This document shows positions 19,090 to 27,351 of a stretch of DNA of 41,331 nucleotides, one piece after another. The stretch is from TMED13 sp042090305 (GTDB taxonomy: Bacteria > Pseudomonadota > Alphaproteobacteria > Methylaequorales > Methylaequoraceae), in NCBI GenBank assembly GCA_042090305.1, contig JBELJQ010000015.1:1-41331 (forward strand), given 5' to 3'. How positions within the stretch are numbered: position 1 is the stretch's first letter; each line of letters opens with the position of its first letter. The notes under the pieces were generated by a model. The model was not told the DNA's origin, ran no database searches, and saw only the letters and a program-made list of their open reading frames with translations. Made by a program: the position numbers and the translations under genes.

Positions 19090-20780
19090 TATTGAGACGC
19101 TTCATTTTTTGAATATTTATAATAATTTTTTTTATTTAAAATCGGAGATATTTTTTTTACAATTTTTGAAAAAGTAGGAGCAGCAGTATTACTTCCAAAG
19201 TTTTCAAGCGATATTCCAGTATTTCTTCTTGGTTCATCGAAGAGAACAAATGTTATGTAATTAGGCTCACTAATTGGAAATGCACCTATAAAGGAGGTGA
19301 TAACCTTTTTTTCAGAGTATTTTCCATTTTCAACTTTTTTTGAGGTCCCTGTCTTTCCTCCTAATTTAAGTCCAATGACCTGAGCCTTTTTTCCAGTCCC
19401 TTTTTCAACAATCTTTTCCAGTAAATAATTTATTTTCTGAGAGGTTTTTTTACTCAAAACTTTATCTTTTTCATCATTTTTATTGTCTTTAAAGATTTTA
19501 GGATTTATTTTATAACCACCATTCACCAACGTTGAAAATGATGTAACAAGACTCATAGGTGAAATCGAAATTCCATATCCATAACTCATAAATTTTGATG
19601 ATGTTTCATTCCAAATGTTTGGTTCCTTGTTAGGGACAACATTTAATCCATTTATTTTTAGATTATCAATAAGACCAACCTTTTTGAACAGCTGTTTTTG
19701 AGTATTTATTCCAATTTCATCAATCATTTTAACACTTGCGATATTTGATGAATGAATAAATGCTTGATTAAAATTAATTGTTTCAAGATTTATATGATCG
19801 TCATTAATTATTTTATCCTTAGTAATCTGATAGCCATCTTTTATATGAAATTCTTTTTTTATAAGCGTTTTTTTAGATTCATATGCCAATGCTGCATTAA
19901 ACATTTTTAATGTTGAACCCATTTCATAACGAGCTTCTGTAGCAAGATTATTTTCAGTAAATGCCTTTATTGTCCTAGGATAGTTTGGATCAAAGTCGGG
20001 TAACGAAACCATTGAAATTATTTCACCATTATTAACATTCATCACAATTGCAAGAGCAGATTTAGCATTAAAAAGTTTAAGTCCCTTAATAAGTTCATCC
20101 CTGACAATATTTTGAACCTTGAGATCAACTGTAAGCCATACATCCTCTCCAAAGGATAATCTTTCGTCAGCATTCTTTTCAATCTTGCTTTTTAATTTCT
20201 CGATCTTAAAACCTGTAATATGAGAAAAAATATTATGTTGAGGATAAACTCTTTTCTGTGAATTTTGAAATACAATACTCGGATCGCCAATTTTTCTCAG
20301 CTCGTTAATTTCGCTTGGTGACAAAAATTTTTTTATAAGCACGTACTTATTCGTTTTCAGTAAATCATTAATTTTTGATTTCTTTGTAAAAATTGCTTCA
20401 AGTTTTTCTGTTAAGTCTGCCTTATTCAAAATCTTTTTTGTATCAATGTAAAGATCCTTTGTATTAATTGAAGTTGCTATAACTTCACTGTTTCTGTCAT
20501 ATATTTTTCCTCTTGGAATTTTGACCATTGTGGTTTTTAATGTGGAATTATATTGTTCATTGATTGATAATTTAATGAGACTAATTGAGATAAAAATAAT
20601 AAATGAGAATGAAAAAATAAAGAAAAGTAAGTTAATTTTTTTTGCAAATTTTCTAGCTTCATTCTTTTTTGAATCTAAGATAATATCATTTTCATCATGA
20701 AAATTAATTTTTCTTGAAGATTTACTTAATTTTTTGGGTACAATATTTTCAAATATAAGGCCAGTTTTATTCTGTTTCAT
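19089..20780 (-). CDS. ftsI: Septal peptidoglycan transpeptidase FtsI (PBP3)
   Basis: FtsI cross-links septal peptidoglycan in the periplasm, working with FtsW. The 563-residue class B penicillin-binding protein has a cytoplasmic N-terminus, one transmembrane helix at about residues 49-70, the PRGKIYDRNSEVIA pedestal motif, and the three active-site motifs: STLK (in YEMGSTLKMF), SSN (in HSSNIAS) and KTGT (in GGKTGTSKK). It overlaps ftsL by 14 bases and murE by one. The Lys-rich N-terminal cytoplasmic segment of about 48 residues is typical of alphaproteobacterial FtsI. Confidence 0.95.
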   Translation of the reverse strand: MKQNKTGLIFENIVPKKLSKSSRKINFHDENDIILDSKKNEARKFAKKINLLFFIFSFSFIIFISISLIKLSINEQYNSTLKTTMVKIPRGKIYDRNSEVIATSINTKDLYIDTKKILNKADLTEKLEAIFTKKSKINDLLKTNKYVLIKKFLSPSEINELRKIGDPSIVFQNSQKRVYPQHNIFSHITGFKIEKLKSKIEKNADERLSFGEDVWLTVDLKVQNIVRDELIKGLKLFNAKSALAIVMNVNNGEIISMVSLPDFDPNYPRTIKAFTENNLATEARYEMGSTLKMFNAALAYESKKTLIKKEFHIKDGYQITKDKIINDDHINLETINFNQAFIHSSNIASVKMIDEIGINTQKQLFKKVGLIDNLKINGLNVVPNKEPNIWNETSSKFMSYGYGISISPMSLVTSFSTLVNGGYKINPKIFKDNKNDEKDKVLSKKTSQKINYLLEKIVEKGTGKKAQVIGLKLGGKTGTSKKVENGKYSEKKVITSFIGAFPISEPNYITFVLFDEPRRNTGISLENFGSNTAAPTFSKIVKKISPILNKKNYYKYSKNEASQ

Positions 20781-21033
20781 AATTCTCTAACTCAATAATA
20801 ATATCTTTTTGTTCAATTGGTACTAAACCAAACTCTGATGAATTAATTTCCTCTAGTTTTTTTGGTCTTGTTGAATACGAAATATCAGTTTGAATTTCAT
20901 CAATTTCTTTTTTTATTCTCTCTATTCTTTTTTCAATATCTGAAATCTTATTTTCTTGATTTGATACTAATATCTTAGTAAGTATCATGAATATAATAGT
21001 TAGTAAAAGTAACGCAAAACCTGATACTTTCAT
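20767..21033 (-). CDS. ftsL: Cell division protein FtsL-like
   Basis: This 88-residue protein has one N-terminal transmembrane helix (residues 5-23, GFALLLLTIIFMILTKILV), a coiled-coil segment (about 28-52) and a C-terminal RPKKLEEINSSEFGLVPI. That layout, the size and the position between rsmH and ftsI are those of FtsL, which joins FtsQ and FtsB to recruit FtsW and FtsI. FtsL proteins share little sequence, so this rests on topology and position. It overlaps rsmH by 4 bases and ftsI by 14. Confidence 0.8.
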   Translation of the reverse strand: MKVSGFALLLLTIIFMILTKILVSNQENKISDIEKRIERIKKEIDEIQTDISYSTRPKKLEEINSSEFGLVPIEQKDIIIELENYETE

Positions 21034-21914
21034 GTCTTTTCTGCTATTCTAAGTTTGGCTGACCTCGATCTAGGATTTATCTGAATCTCTTTTGAGGAAG
21101 GCACTAAAGGTTTTTTAGTAATAATATTCAGTCCATTTGGGACATCACTCATTCTTTTGAAAAAATTTTTGATAATTCTATCCTCCAATGAATGAAATGC
21201 TACAACAGCTATTCTCCCTTTATATTTAAGATTATTTATACTTTTTTTAAGGAAAAGTTCTAGTTCACCTAATTCATCATTGATAAATATTCTGAGTGCT
21301 TGAAAAACGCGTGTTGAAGGGTTTTTTTTTTTATCGAAGTTAATTTTCTTTATAATATTACAAAGATCTAAGGTTGTTCTAATATGCTTCTTTATTCTGA
21401 TTTTAGTAATGACTTTTGCTATTTTTCTTGAGTTTCTTTCTTCGCCATAGTAGTAAAATATATCCGATAATTCTTTTTCTGAATATTCGTTGATTATAAT
21501 CTCAGCTGTTAGTTTGTTTCTTTCAGTGTCCATTCTCATGTCCAGTGGTCCGTCTTTATCAAAAGAAAAACCTCTACTGGGATTGTTTAATTGGGTATTT
21601 GACATTCCAAGATCCATTACAATCCCATCAACTAGTGTCATACCAACTTGTTCTAAAATGCTGTCTATTTCGCTAAATTTATTTGAAAAAAAAAAAAAAT
21701 TTTCTCCCATCTTTTTTTCAAAACTATTTGTAAAAGCTTTTGAATCTGGATCTTGATCGACTGCTATGACTTTGGCCTTTGGGGCTTTAGTGAAAATTCC
21801 ATTTGTATATCCCCCTTGTCCAAATGTTGCATCTAAATACGAGTGTTCATTTTTAGGACATATATAAGAGATTACTTCATCAACCATCACAGGAAAATGT
21901 GATAATTCATTCAT
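21030..21914 (-). CDS. rsmH: 16S rRNA (cytosine-1402 N4)-methyltransferase RsmH
   Basis: RsmH methylates C1402 in the ribosomal decoding centre. The 294-residue protein shows the N-terminal HFPVMVDEVI, SAM motif YLDATFGQGGYTNGIF, DGIVMDLGMSNTQLN, RGFSFDKDGPLDMRMD, and the C-terminal VVAFHSLEDRIIKNFF and NPRSRSAKLRIAEK. It overlaps ftsL by 4 bases and shares one base with the ftsZ stop. In the usual layout it directly follows mraZ; here ftsZ lies between. A run of 14 A on the plus strand (21686-21699) encodes four phenylalanines. Confidence 0.96.
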   Translation of the reverse strand: MNELSHFPVMVDEVISYICPKNEHSYLDATFGQGGYTNGIFTKAPKAKVIAVDQDPDSKAFTNSFEKKMGENFFFFSNKFSEIDSILEQVGMTLVDGIVMDLGMSNTQLNNPSRGFSFDKDGPLDMRMDTERNKLTAEIIINEYSEKELSDIFYYYGEERNSRKIAKVITKIRIKKHIRTTLDLCNIIKKINFDKKKNPSTRVFQALRIFINDELGELELFLKKSINNLKYKGRIAVVAFHSLEDRIIKNFFKRMSDVPNGLNIITKKPLVPSSKEIQINPRSRSAKLRIAEKT

Positions 21915-23410
21915 TAGTTAGCTTGTCTTCGCAAGAATGCGGGGATCTGAAGAAGATCATCATTTATGTCATTTTCTTTTTCATTATTTTCAGTTGAAAT
22001 AATCTCTTCCTCTTGTAGCTCATTGTTTGTTTTAGACACTTCATTATTATTAAGCTGTGTAGATGTGTCTAAATTATCTTTATTTTTTTCAGAAATTTCT
22101 CTTATTTCATCAAAAAAGTTTACTTTGCTCTCTTCAATTTCTTTTTTTTTATTATTTTTTTTCCAAAATATTCTAGAAAAAAAAGATTGCTTGTTAATGT
22201 CTTGATTTCCTTCTGATTCTTTTTTGATTATTTTTTCTTGTTCATCTAAATCCTTATCATTATTATTTTTTACATCACTTGGTTGTAATTTAATGATGAA
22301 TCCACTTTTATTGGTATCTTTTTCTATTTCACTGACTTTTTCACTAATAGATTCTATTTTTTGACTGGTATTGCCAATATTTATATTAGTTGTGCTCGTA
22401 TTTAAATCACTATTTGAATCTATTAAATTCTGATAATAATTTTCAGATTCGATTCCAGTTGCAATTACTGAAATTATAAATTTCCCTTCAAACTTTTCAT
22501 CCTGTTGTATTCCCCAGATAAGATTTGCGTTATCATCAATTTCTTCTTTAACTTTAGTTACCGCAAGCTCTACTTCATGAAGTGATGTATCATTACCGCA
22601 TGAAATATTTATCAGAACACCTTTGGCACCTGAAATTGTACTATTCTCTAGTAACGGATTTGATATTGCTCTTTCAGTTGCTTCATTTATTCTATTCTCG
22701 CCTTCAGATATTCCAGTACCAAGATGAACCTTGCCAGTTTCACTCATGATAGATTTTACATCGGCAAAATCATGATTCATTATTCCTGGTTTAACCATAA
22801 GATCAATAATACTTTTTACACCATCAATCAACACATCATTGGCAAACTGTAATGAATCAATAACTGGCGTATCGGGTCTTGCTAAATGAAAAATATTTTG
22901 GTTAGGGATAACAATTAAATTATCTACATATCTTTGTAGTTCTGTTACGCCATCATCGGCTCTATTTATCTTCCTATTTCCTTCCATATCAAAAGGTTTG
23001 GTAACAACACCTACAGTTAAAATCCCTTTTTCTTTAGCAACTTTTGCTATTACAGGGCTTGCTCCTGTTCCAGTTCCTCCGCCCATGCCAGCTGCTAGAA
23101 AAACCATGTTTGCATCTTCAAGATATTGTTCAATCTCATCAATTACTTCCTCTGCTGCTTTTTTCCCTTTTTCTGGATCAGCGCCAGCTCCCAAACCTTG
23201 TGTGCATGATGGTCCAAGTTGTAGAGTTTTTTCAACTTTTGAGTGTTTTAACTGTTGACTATCTGTATTTACATTTAAAAAATCAACCCCCTCAATTCCA
23301 GAGTCTATCATACTATTTATAATATTTCCGCCTGCACCTCCTACACCGATTACAAGAATTCTAGGTGATAAATTATTATTATGTGATGGCATTTTAAGAT
23401 GAAGTGTCAT
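21914..23410 (-). CDS. ftsZ: Cell division GTPase FtsZ, displaced to the second position of the cluster
   Basis: FtsZ is the tubulin-like GTPase that forms the Z-ring. The 498-residue protein has ILVIGVGGAGGNIINSMI near residue 18, NTDSQQL, the tubulin signature AGMGGGTGTGASP (about 108-120), KPFDMEGNRK, and the T7 loop SLQFANDVLIDGVKSIIDL. The globular domain ends near residue 320. About 160 residues of Glu/Asn/Lys/Ser-rich linker follow, then the C-terminal peptide IPAFLRRQAN, which in alphaproteobacteria binds FtsA and other partners. The gene shares one base with rsmH and follows mraZ after 13 bp, instead of following ftsA. All catalytic motifs are intact, so it should be functional; no second copy lies in the window. 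Confidence 0.97.
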   Translation of the reverse strand: MTLHLKMPSHNNNLSPRILVIGVGGAGGNIINSMIDSGIEGVDFLNVNTDSQQLKHSKVEKTLQLGPSCTQGLGAGADPEKGKKAAEEVIDEIEQYLEDANMVFLAAGMGGGTGTGASPVIAKVAKEKGILTVGVVTKPFDMEGNRKINRADDGVTELQRYVDNLIVIPNQNIFHLARPDTPVIDSLQFANDVLIDGVKSIIDLMVKPGIMNHDFADVKSIMSETGKVHLGTGISEGENRINEATERAISNPLLENSTISGAKGVLINISCGNDTSLHEVELAVTKVKEEIDDNANLIWGIQQDEKFEGKFIISVIATGIESENYYQNLIDSNSDLNTSTTNINIGNTSQKIESISEKVSEIEKDTNKSGFIIKLQPSDVKNNNDKDLDEQEKIIKKESEGNQDINKQSFFSRIFWKKNNKKKEIEESKVNFFDEIREISEKNKDNLDTSTQLNNNEVSKTNNELQEEEIISTENNEKENDINDDLLQIPAFLRRQAN

Positions 23411-23423
23411 AATTTCTCCCTTA

Positions 23424-23888
23424 TCACAATCCCTTAGGAATTGGTTTTAAGCGTGGGTTGAGCTTTTTCTCACCAGCTATTTTTATTGTTAAATTTTTTT
23501 TACTTTGATACTTTTCAGGGCTCCACATTTGAAAAGTAGGACCTAAACCCACAAAAAGAACTTCTTTTTTAATATGGGCGTGTTGTATCAACTTTTTTGG
23601 AACCACAATCCGCCCATCTTTATCAAATGGAATTTGTTCTGCCTCACCAAAATACAGTGAAATTAAATCAAACTCATCTTGAGTATAATCATTATTATTA
23701 TCAAGGTTTTCAGAAATCCTCTCCATCCTGTCTATTCCGCATGCATCAATTGAAGGATGCTTGTAAGAAGGAAAGGCAATTAATCCCTTGAAACTTTGTT
23801 TTTGCAACGAATTTCTAAAAGTAGACGGTACAGATACTCTAGACTTAGAGTCCATTTTATTTATAGTAGTTGATAAAAACAAAGCCAT
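23424..23888 (-). CDS. mraZ: Transcriptional regulator MraZ
   Basis: MraZ is a DNA-binding protein with two tandem AbrB-like (SpoVT-AbrB) folds that controls its own division and cell wall operon. The 154-residue protein shows both repeats, DSKSRVSVPSTFRNSL (about 13-28) and DKDGRIVVPKKLIQHA (about 95-110), then FVGLGPTFQMWSPEKY. It is the first gene of the block. The AAAGGA ribosome binding site lies about 8 bases before the ATG. Three TGGGA-like boxes and a good promoter lie just upstream, suggesting autoregulation. Confidence 0.94.
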   Translation of the reverse strand: MALFLSTTINKMDSKSRVSVPSTFRNSLQKQSFKGLIAFPSYKHPSIDACGIDRMERISENLDNNNDYTQDEFDLISLYFGEAEQIPFDKDGRIVVPKKLIQHAHIKKEVLFVGLGPTFQMWSPEKYQSKKNLTIKIAGEKKLNPRLKPIPKGL

Positions 23889-23902
23889 AATAATCCTTTA
23901 TA

Positions 23903-23927
23903 TGGGATATTATGGGATAATATGGTA
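23903..23927. promoter_or_regulatory. Candidate MraZ operator: three TGGGA-like boxes at 10-bp spacing
   Basis: On the plus strand TGGGA occurs at 23903-23907 and 23913-23917, and TGGTA at 23923-23927, so the spacing is exactly ten bases (5-bp boxes, 5-bp spacers). MraZ of Escherichia coli is known to bind TGGGN repeats with 5-bp spacers upstream of its own gene. Here the boxes read on the strand opposite to mraZ, lie 15-39 bases upstream of the start codon and enclose the -10 element. Binding by MraZ is inference. Confidence 0.6.
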
Positions 23928-23945
23928 TTTTAAACCACTTTTCAA
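23917..23945 (-). promoter_or_regulatory. Promoter of mraZ and the division block
   Basis: Read on the minus strand, TTGAAA (23945-23940) is followed after exactly 17 bases by TATTAT (23922-23917), close to the sigma-70 consensus. Initiation would occur about ten bases further, leaving a leader of roughly 20 bases with an AAAGGA ribosome binding site. The -10 element sits between two TGGGA-like boxes. It lies immediately after the RNase P RNA 3' end and its T-run. Confidence 0.65.
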
Positions 23946-23954
23946 GAAAAAAAA

Positions 23955-24316
23955 TACTAGATGGTATATAAGCCGGATTCTGTACCTTTATAATTAAGGT
24001 TGTGGCTATTAATCTTCAATAATTGTTACCAACTATTTCTAGCGCCCTACCAAGCTTAGGTGCAGGGCGACACCTATTACATATGTAAATAAGCCTACTT
24101 GGACTTGCTCCCAAAGGGGTTTACAAAAACCTTTTTTGTTACCAAAAAAGTGGTAAGCTCTTACCTTACCTTTTCACCCTTACCATTAATATAAATGGCG
24201 GTATATTTTCTGTTGCACTTTCCCTAGGGTTACCCCCGCCGGGCGTTACCCGGCTTTGGCGCCCTGATGAGTCCGGACTTTCCTCCTTAAAAAGGCAGCC
24301 ACACAACCATCTAGTA
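23955..24316 (-). ncRNA. rnpB: RNase P RNA (bacterial class A)
   Basis: RNase P RNA is the catalytic subunit that removes tRNA 5' leaders. On the minus strand the 5' part holds the hallmark GAGGAAAGTCCGGACTC, then GGGAAAGTGCAACAGAAA and ATACCGCC, and near the 3' end ACAGAATCCGGCTTATA. The ends pair as helix P1: TACTAGATGG (24316-24307) with CCATCTAGTA (23964-23955). An eight-T run follows directly and can act as terminator. The length of about 362 bases is normal for class A. It lies between the amidase gene and mraZ; the ends are estimated from P1. Confidence 0.95.
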
Positions 24317-24343
24317 TTGTTATTTTTCTAATAAAAACGATTC

Positions 24344-25057
24344 TTAGTCAATATTTTTATGATTTAGTAAATCGTTAACCATATTTAGGCTGGTATGTTG
24401 CAATTCTTTTCTTAATAAACTTGGTAAATACCTTCTGTGAAATGCATCTATCACAAGAGAATTTTTTTCATTTTGCTGGTCAGAGCATAGGTAACCGTAA
24501 CCTAATTTTTTTAATTTTGTAAGAAACAAAAAATATTCTTTTTTATTCATTTTTTTTCTATTTATTCTTATTTTTGATATCTTAAATTTTAATTTTGAGA
24601 AAACATTATCCCATGGAAAGTTTTTGCCAGGATCTATTTTTCTCAAAGGCGCAATATCACTATGCCCAAGTATTTCTTTTATTTGATACTCTTTTTTCAA
24701 AAAATCTAAGAGTTTAATTAGAGAATTTATTTGTGTGATTGGAAACTTTTTATTACTTAATTCTCCTTCGTGGACTAATTCTATTCCAATAGACCTACTG
24801 TTTATATCATCTTTTTTTTTCCAATTTGATTCACCAGCATGCCAAGCTCGTTTGTCTAAACTTACTAATTTAAAAATCCCCCCTTTTTTATTAACTAAAA
24901 AATGGCAACTAACTTTCCTGATTTTACATGTGAGTAGATTCAAAGCCTCTTTCATTGATTTTGTTTCAGTGTAATGTAGAATAATTAACGAAACCGCATG
25001 TTTTCTATCATCATAGTTTTCAGATTTATATTTCTTAGATATATTTAGTTGACTCAT
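24344..25057 (-). CDS. N-acetylmuramoyl-L-alanine amidase, AmpD/AmiD type (Amidase_2)
   Basis: This 237-residue protein has the Amidase_2 fold: IILHYTETKS (zinc histidine), VSCHFLVNKKGGIFKLV, AWHAGESNWK, SIGIELVHEG and LGHSDIAPLRKIDPGKNFPW (second zinc histidine and the zinc Asp/Cys position). It cleaves the bond between MurNAc and the stem peptide. The C-terminal 70 residues look like a small peptidoglycan-binding helical region. No signal peptide is visible, which favours a cytoplasmic AmpD-like recycling enzyme, though export by another start cannot be excluded. Its ATG is only 28 bp from the divergent SH3 gene. Confidence 0.88.
   Translation of the reverse strand: MSQLNISKKYKSENYDDRKHAVSLIILHYTETKSMKEALNLLTCKIRKVSCHFLVNKKGGIFKLVSLDKRAWHAGESNWKKKDDINSRSIGIELVHEGELSNKKFPITQINSLIKLLDFLKKEYQIKEILGHSDIAPLRKIDPGKNFPWDNVFSKLKFKISKIRINRKKMNKKEYFLFLTKLKKLGYGYLCSDQQNEKNSLVIDAFHRRYLPSLLRKELQHTSLNMVNDLLNHKNID
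24346..24351 (-). promoter_or_regulatory. Possible -35 element of rnpB
   Basis: On the minus strand TTGACT lies 30 bases before the predicted RNase P RNA 5' end, the right distance for a -35 box. It overlaps the stop codon of the amidase gene. The -10 region is only AT-rich and has no good consensus hexamer, so this is tentative. Confidence 0.35.
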
Positions 25058-25085
25058 TTTGAAATGTCTTTATAAAAATCATATT

Positions 25086-25667
25086 ATGAAACATATTTTA
25101 TTGATTATTCTAACACTTTTTTATAGCTATTCATTTGCTGAAAAAAAAATTTTCAATGTAAAACCATTAACAAACTTTTATATGAACCCTGATTTAGCAT
25201 CTCCGATAATTTATCCAATTGATCATTCAAAAGAATTACTTGTCAAAGATGATAAAGACAACTGGATAAATGTTCTTGATAAGCAAACTGGTTTGGTTGG
25301 TTGGGTCTTGAAAGAAGACTTCTCTGACAAAATTCCTGAGAAAAAAATTATTTCAAAAAATTACGATAATTCTTTTGAAAACTTCAAAGGCAAAGTAATG
25401 GAGATGAGCAGATCTATAAAAGAAGCTATATCAATTGAAACGTTCATTGATGTCAAACATTTAGGCGGTGCAGCAGCAGTTATCATTGCGAACGATAACT
25501 GGTTTGAAGGAAGACGTCATGCAAATCAAGCGTTTCAAGTTTATGAATTATGGAGAAATGAAAATCAATCTCCTTCTTTTTTATCATTTAAAAACACTAA
25601 GAATGAAGAAAAATTTATTATTTTGTCTGGTCCTCATAGACCAAGATATCTGAAATCGAATAAGTAA
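25086..25667 (+). CDS. Exported SH3-domain protein
   Basis: From the ATG at 25086 the protein has 193 residues with a clear signal peptide (MKHILLIILTLFYSYSFAEK). A longer frame from a TTG at 25059 would add nine residues that break the signal, so it is not preferred. Residues 25-80 resemble a bacterial SH3 domain (TNFYMNPDLASPIIYPID ... WINVLDKQTGLVGWVLKED), a fold that often binds cell wall peptides. The rest is unrecognised. It is divergent from the amidase and almost directly followed by the AsmA-like gene, so a cell-envelope role is likely. Confidence 0.75.
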   Translation: MKHILLIILTLFYSYSFAEKKIFNVKPLTNFYMNPDLASPIIYPIDHSKELLVKDDKDNWINVLDKQTGLVGWVLKEDFSDKIPEKKIISKNYDNSFENFKGKVMEMSRSIKEAISIETFIDVKHLGGAAAVIIANDNWFEGRRHANQAFQVYELWRNENQSPSFLSFKNTKNEEKFIILSGPHRPRYLKSNK

Positions 25668-25669
25668 TA

Positions 25670-27346
25670 GTGTTTTTTAAGTCTATTAAAAATCTTATAA
25701 TTTTATTTTTGATTATAATACCAATTTCTTTAATTGGATTAAGCTTTTTTATTGACAAAAGTGAAATAATATCAGCATTAAATTCAAAAATTGAAAAACA
25801 ATTTGGAAAAAAAATTAAATATGATCAAGATTTAAAAATCTCCTTCTTTCCAATCCCACAAATAAAACTTACTAACATTCATTATTATGATGATATATAT
25901 AATTTAGATCTTAAAATTGCTGAGTTAAAATTAATTACATCTTGGTCTTCTATATTCAGTTTGAACCCACAGATTACTAAATTAAATTTGATAGAACCTA
26001 AATTAAAGGTAATGAAAAGAGAAACAGCAAACAAAAAATATACCCTGGTTAAAAATGATTTTTTATATTCTGCGAAATTACAAAGAATTATTAGTAAATT
26101 TCAAAAAATTCAAATAGAACGAGGTACTTTGAAGTTTTTAGTTGCAGATAATTTTAATGAAATCTCAAAAATTGATGCTAACCTTAAAATTGGAAAATCT
26201 TACGAATTCTTATCAACCTTTTATTATCAAAACCTAAAGTCATCATATAACATGAATATCTTAGGGTTATTTGAAACAGGTTTTAAATTTCAAATAGATC
26301 AAAAATTTTTAAACAAAAATTCAATAATTTACAAAGGTAATATTGATTTCAATAATTTTATAGAGATTACAGGTAAAATTAACAGTGATAAATTAAGTAT
26401 CAAAGAGTTGGCAACACTCATATCTAAAGTTAACTTTTTAAATAAACCAAATTACCTAACCGTTAATAACGACAATAAACCTATAAAGGTTCTGTTAGAT
26501 GTAAATATTGAGAATATAAATTTCCAGGAATATATTTTTTCAAAGAATAGTTTTAGGTTAAATTATTCAAATAATATATTGAAAATAATTGATGTATATT
26601 CTTTATACGATAAGGCAGAATTAAATTTAGATGGAACGTATAATTTTTTTAAAAAAAAATTCCAATCTAAAGTTTCATTAAGCGATTTAAAGGTTGATAA
26701 AGATTTTTTCTCTAAAGATTCACATATTTTCATAAAAGAGGCTTATTTGAACTGCTCTGCAAATATTTTATTTGATAATTCATTAGCCGCACCCTTTTTA
26801 AATAAGTTATCTTTTGATAACGGCAGATGCAAAGCAAAAGAACCAAAGTTAGGTGGTATAAATGTTAATGATGTCATAAAAAAAGTGGACAACCTAAATA
26901 CATTTCAAGATTTTTTTGATCTGTTTGATTTGAAAAAATTTCCAGGAGATACAACATTAAACTTTTTGTCTCTTGATTTTAGGTTGAAAAATAAAAATTT
27001 TTTGATTGATTTGTTCGAAGCCAATCATAACTTTGTAAAAGTTAAATCAAATGGTAATATGAATATTGTTAGCCAAGATATAGATATTGATAATGAAGTA
27101 AATATAGTAACTGACAAACTGAAAAGTCTACCCAATTTTAAAGTTTTTGTAAAAGGGAATATTGAAAATTACAAAATATCATATGATTATGAAAAAGTTA
27201 AATCTGCTTTATTCAAAAAAGGTGTAGATAAACTCATCGGAAAAAATAAAATAATTATTAATCCTAACTCTTTAAAAAATTTGCTGAATGATAAGGGTGT
27301 AAAAGAATTAAACACGGATAAACTTTTTGACCTTTTTTTAGATTAA
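25670..27346 (+). CDS. AsmA-family envelope protein
   Basis: The 558-residue protein starts at a GTG that follows the SH3 gene stop by two bases. It has one N-terminal membrane helix (about residues 8-27) and the AsmA start pattern KIEKQFGKKIKYDQDLKISFFPIPQIKLTNI, here quoted in pieces: ALNSKIEKQFGKKI, then LKISFFPIPQIKL. The bulk is beta-rich and periplasmic, and a late region (FPGDTTLNFLSLDFRLKNKN, SNGNMNIVSQDIDIDNEV) fits the AsmA C-terminal domain. The AsmA/TamB group is linked to lipid transport between membranes and outer-membrane homeostasis. It ends 5 bp before the convergent fumC stop. Confidence 0.8.
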   Translation: MFFKSIKNLIILFLIIIPISLIGLSFFIDKSEIISALNSKIEKQFGKKIKYDQDLKISFFPIPQIKLTNIHYYDDIYNLDLKIAELKLITSWSSIFSLNPQITKLNLIEPKLKVMKRETANKKYTLVKNDFLYSAKLQRIISKFQKIQIERGTLKFLVADNFNEISKIDANLKIGKSYEFLSTFYYQNLKSSYNMNILGLFETGFKFQIDQKFLNKNSIIYKGNIDFNNFIEITGKINSDKLSIKELATLISKVNFLNKPNYLTVNNDNKPIKVLLDVNIENINFQEYIFSKNSFRLNYSNNILKIIDVYSLYDKAELNLDGTYNFFKKKFQSKVSLSDLKVDKDFFSKDSHIFIKEAYLNCSANILFDNSLAAPFLNKLSFDNGRCKAKEPKLGGINVNDVIKKVDNLNTFQDFFDLFDLKKFPGDTTLNFLSLDFRLKNKNFLIDLFEANHNFVKVKSNGNMNIVSQDIDIDNEVNIVTDKLKSLPNFKVFVKGNIENYKISYDYEKVKSALFKKGVDKLIGKNKIIINPNSLKNLLNDKGVKELNTDKLFDLFLD

Positions 27347-27351
27347 ATAAA

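Noticed and set aside
22998..23322. Two overlapping plus-strand frames of about 90 codons opposite ftsZ
   Set aside because: They mirror the conserved GGGTGTGA region of ftsZ on the other strand; composition is that of a shadow frame and no start signal is seen.
25059..25085. TTG start giving a nine-residue longer SH3-domain protein
   Set aside because: The ATG at 25086 begins a normal signal peptide; the extension would disturb it and the TTG lies one base from the divergent amidase start.
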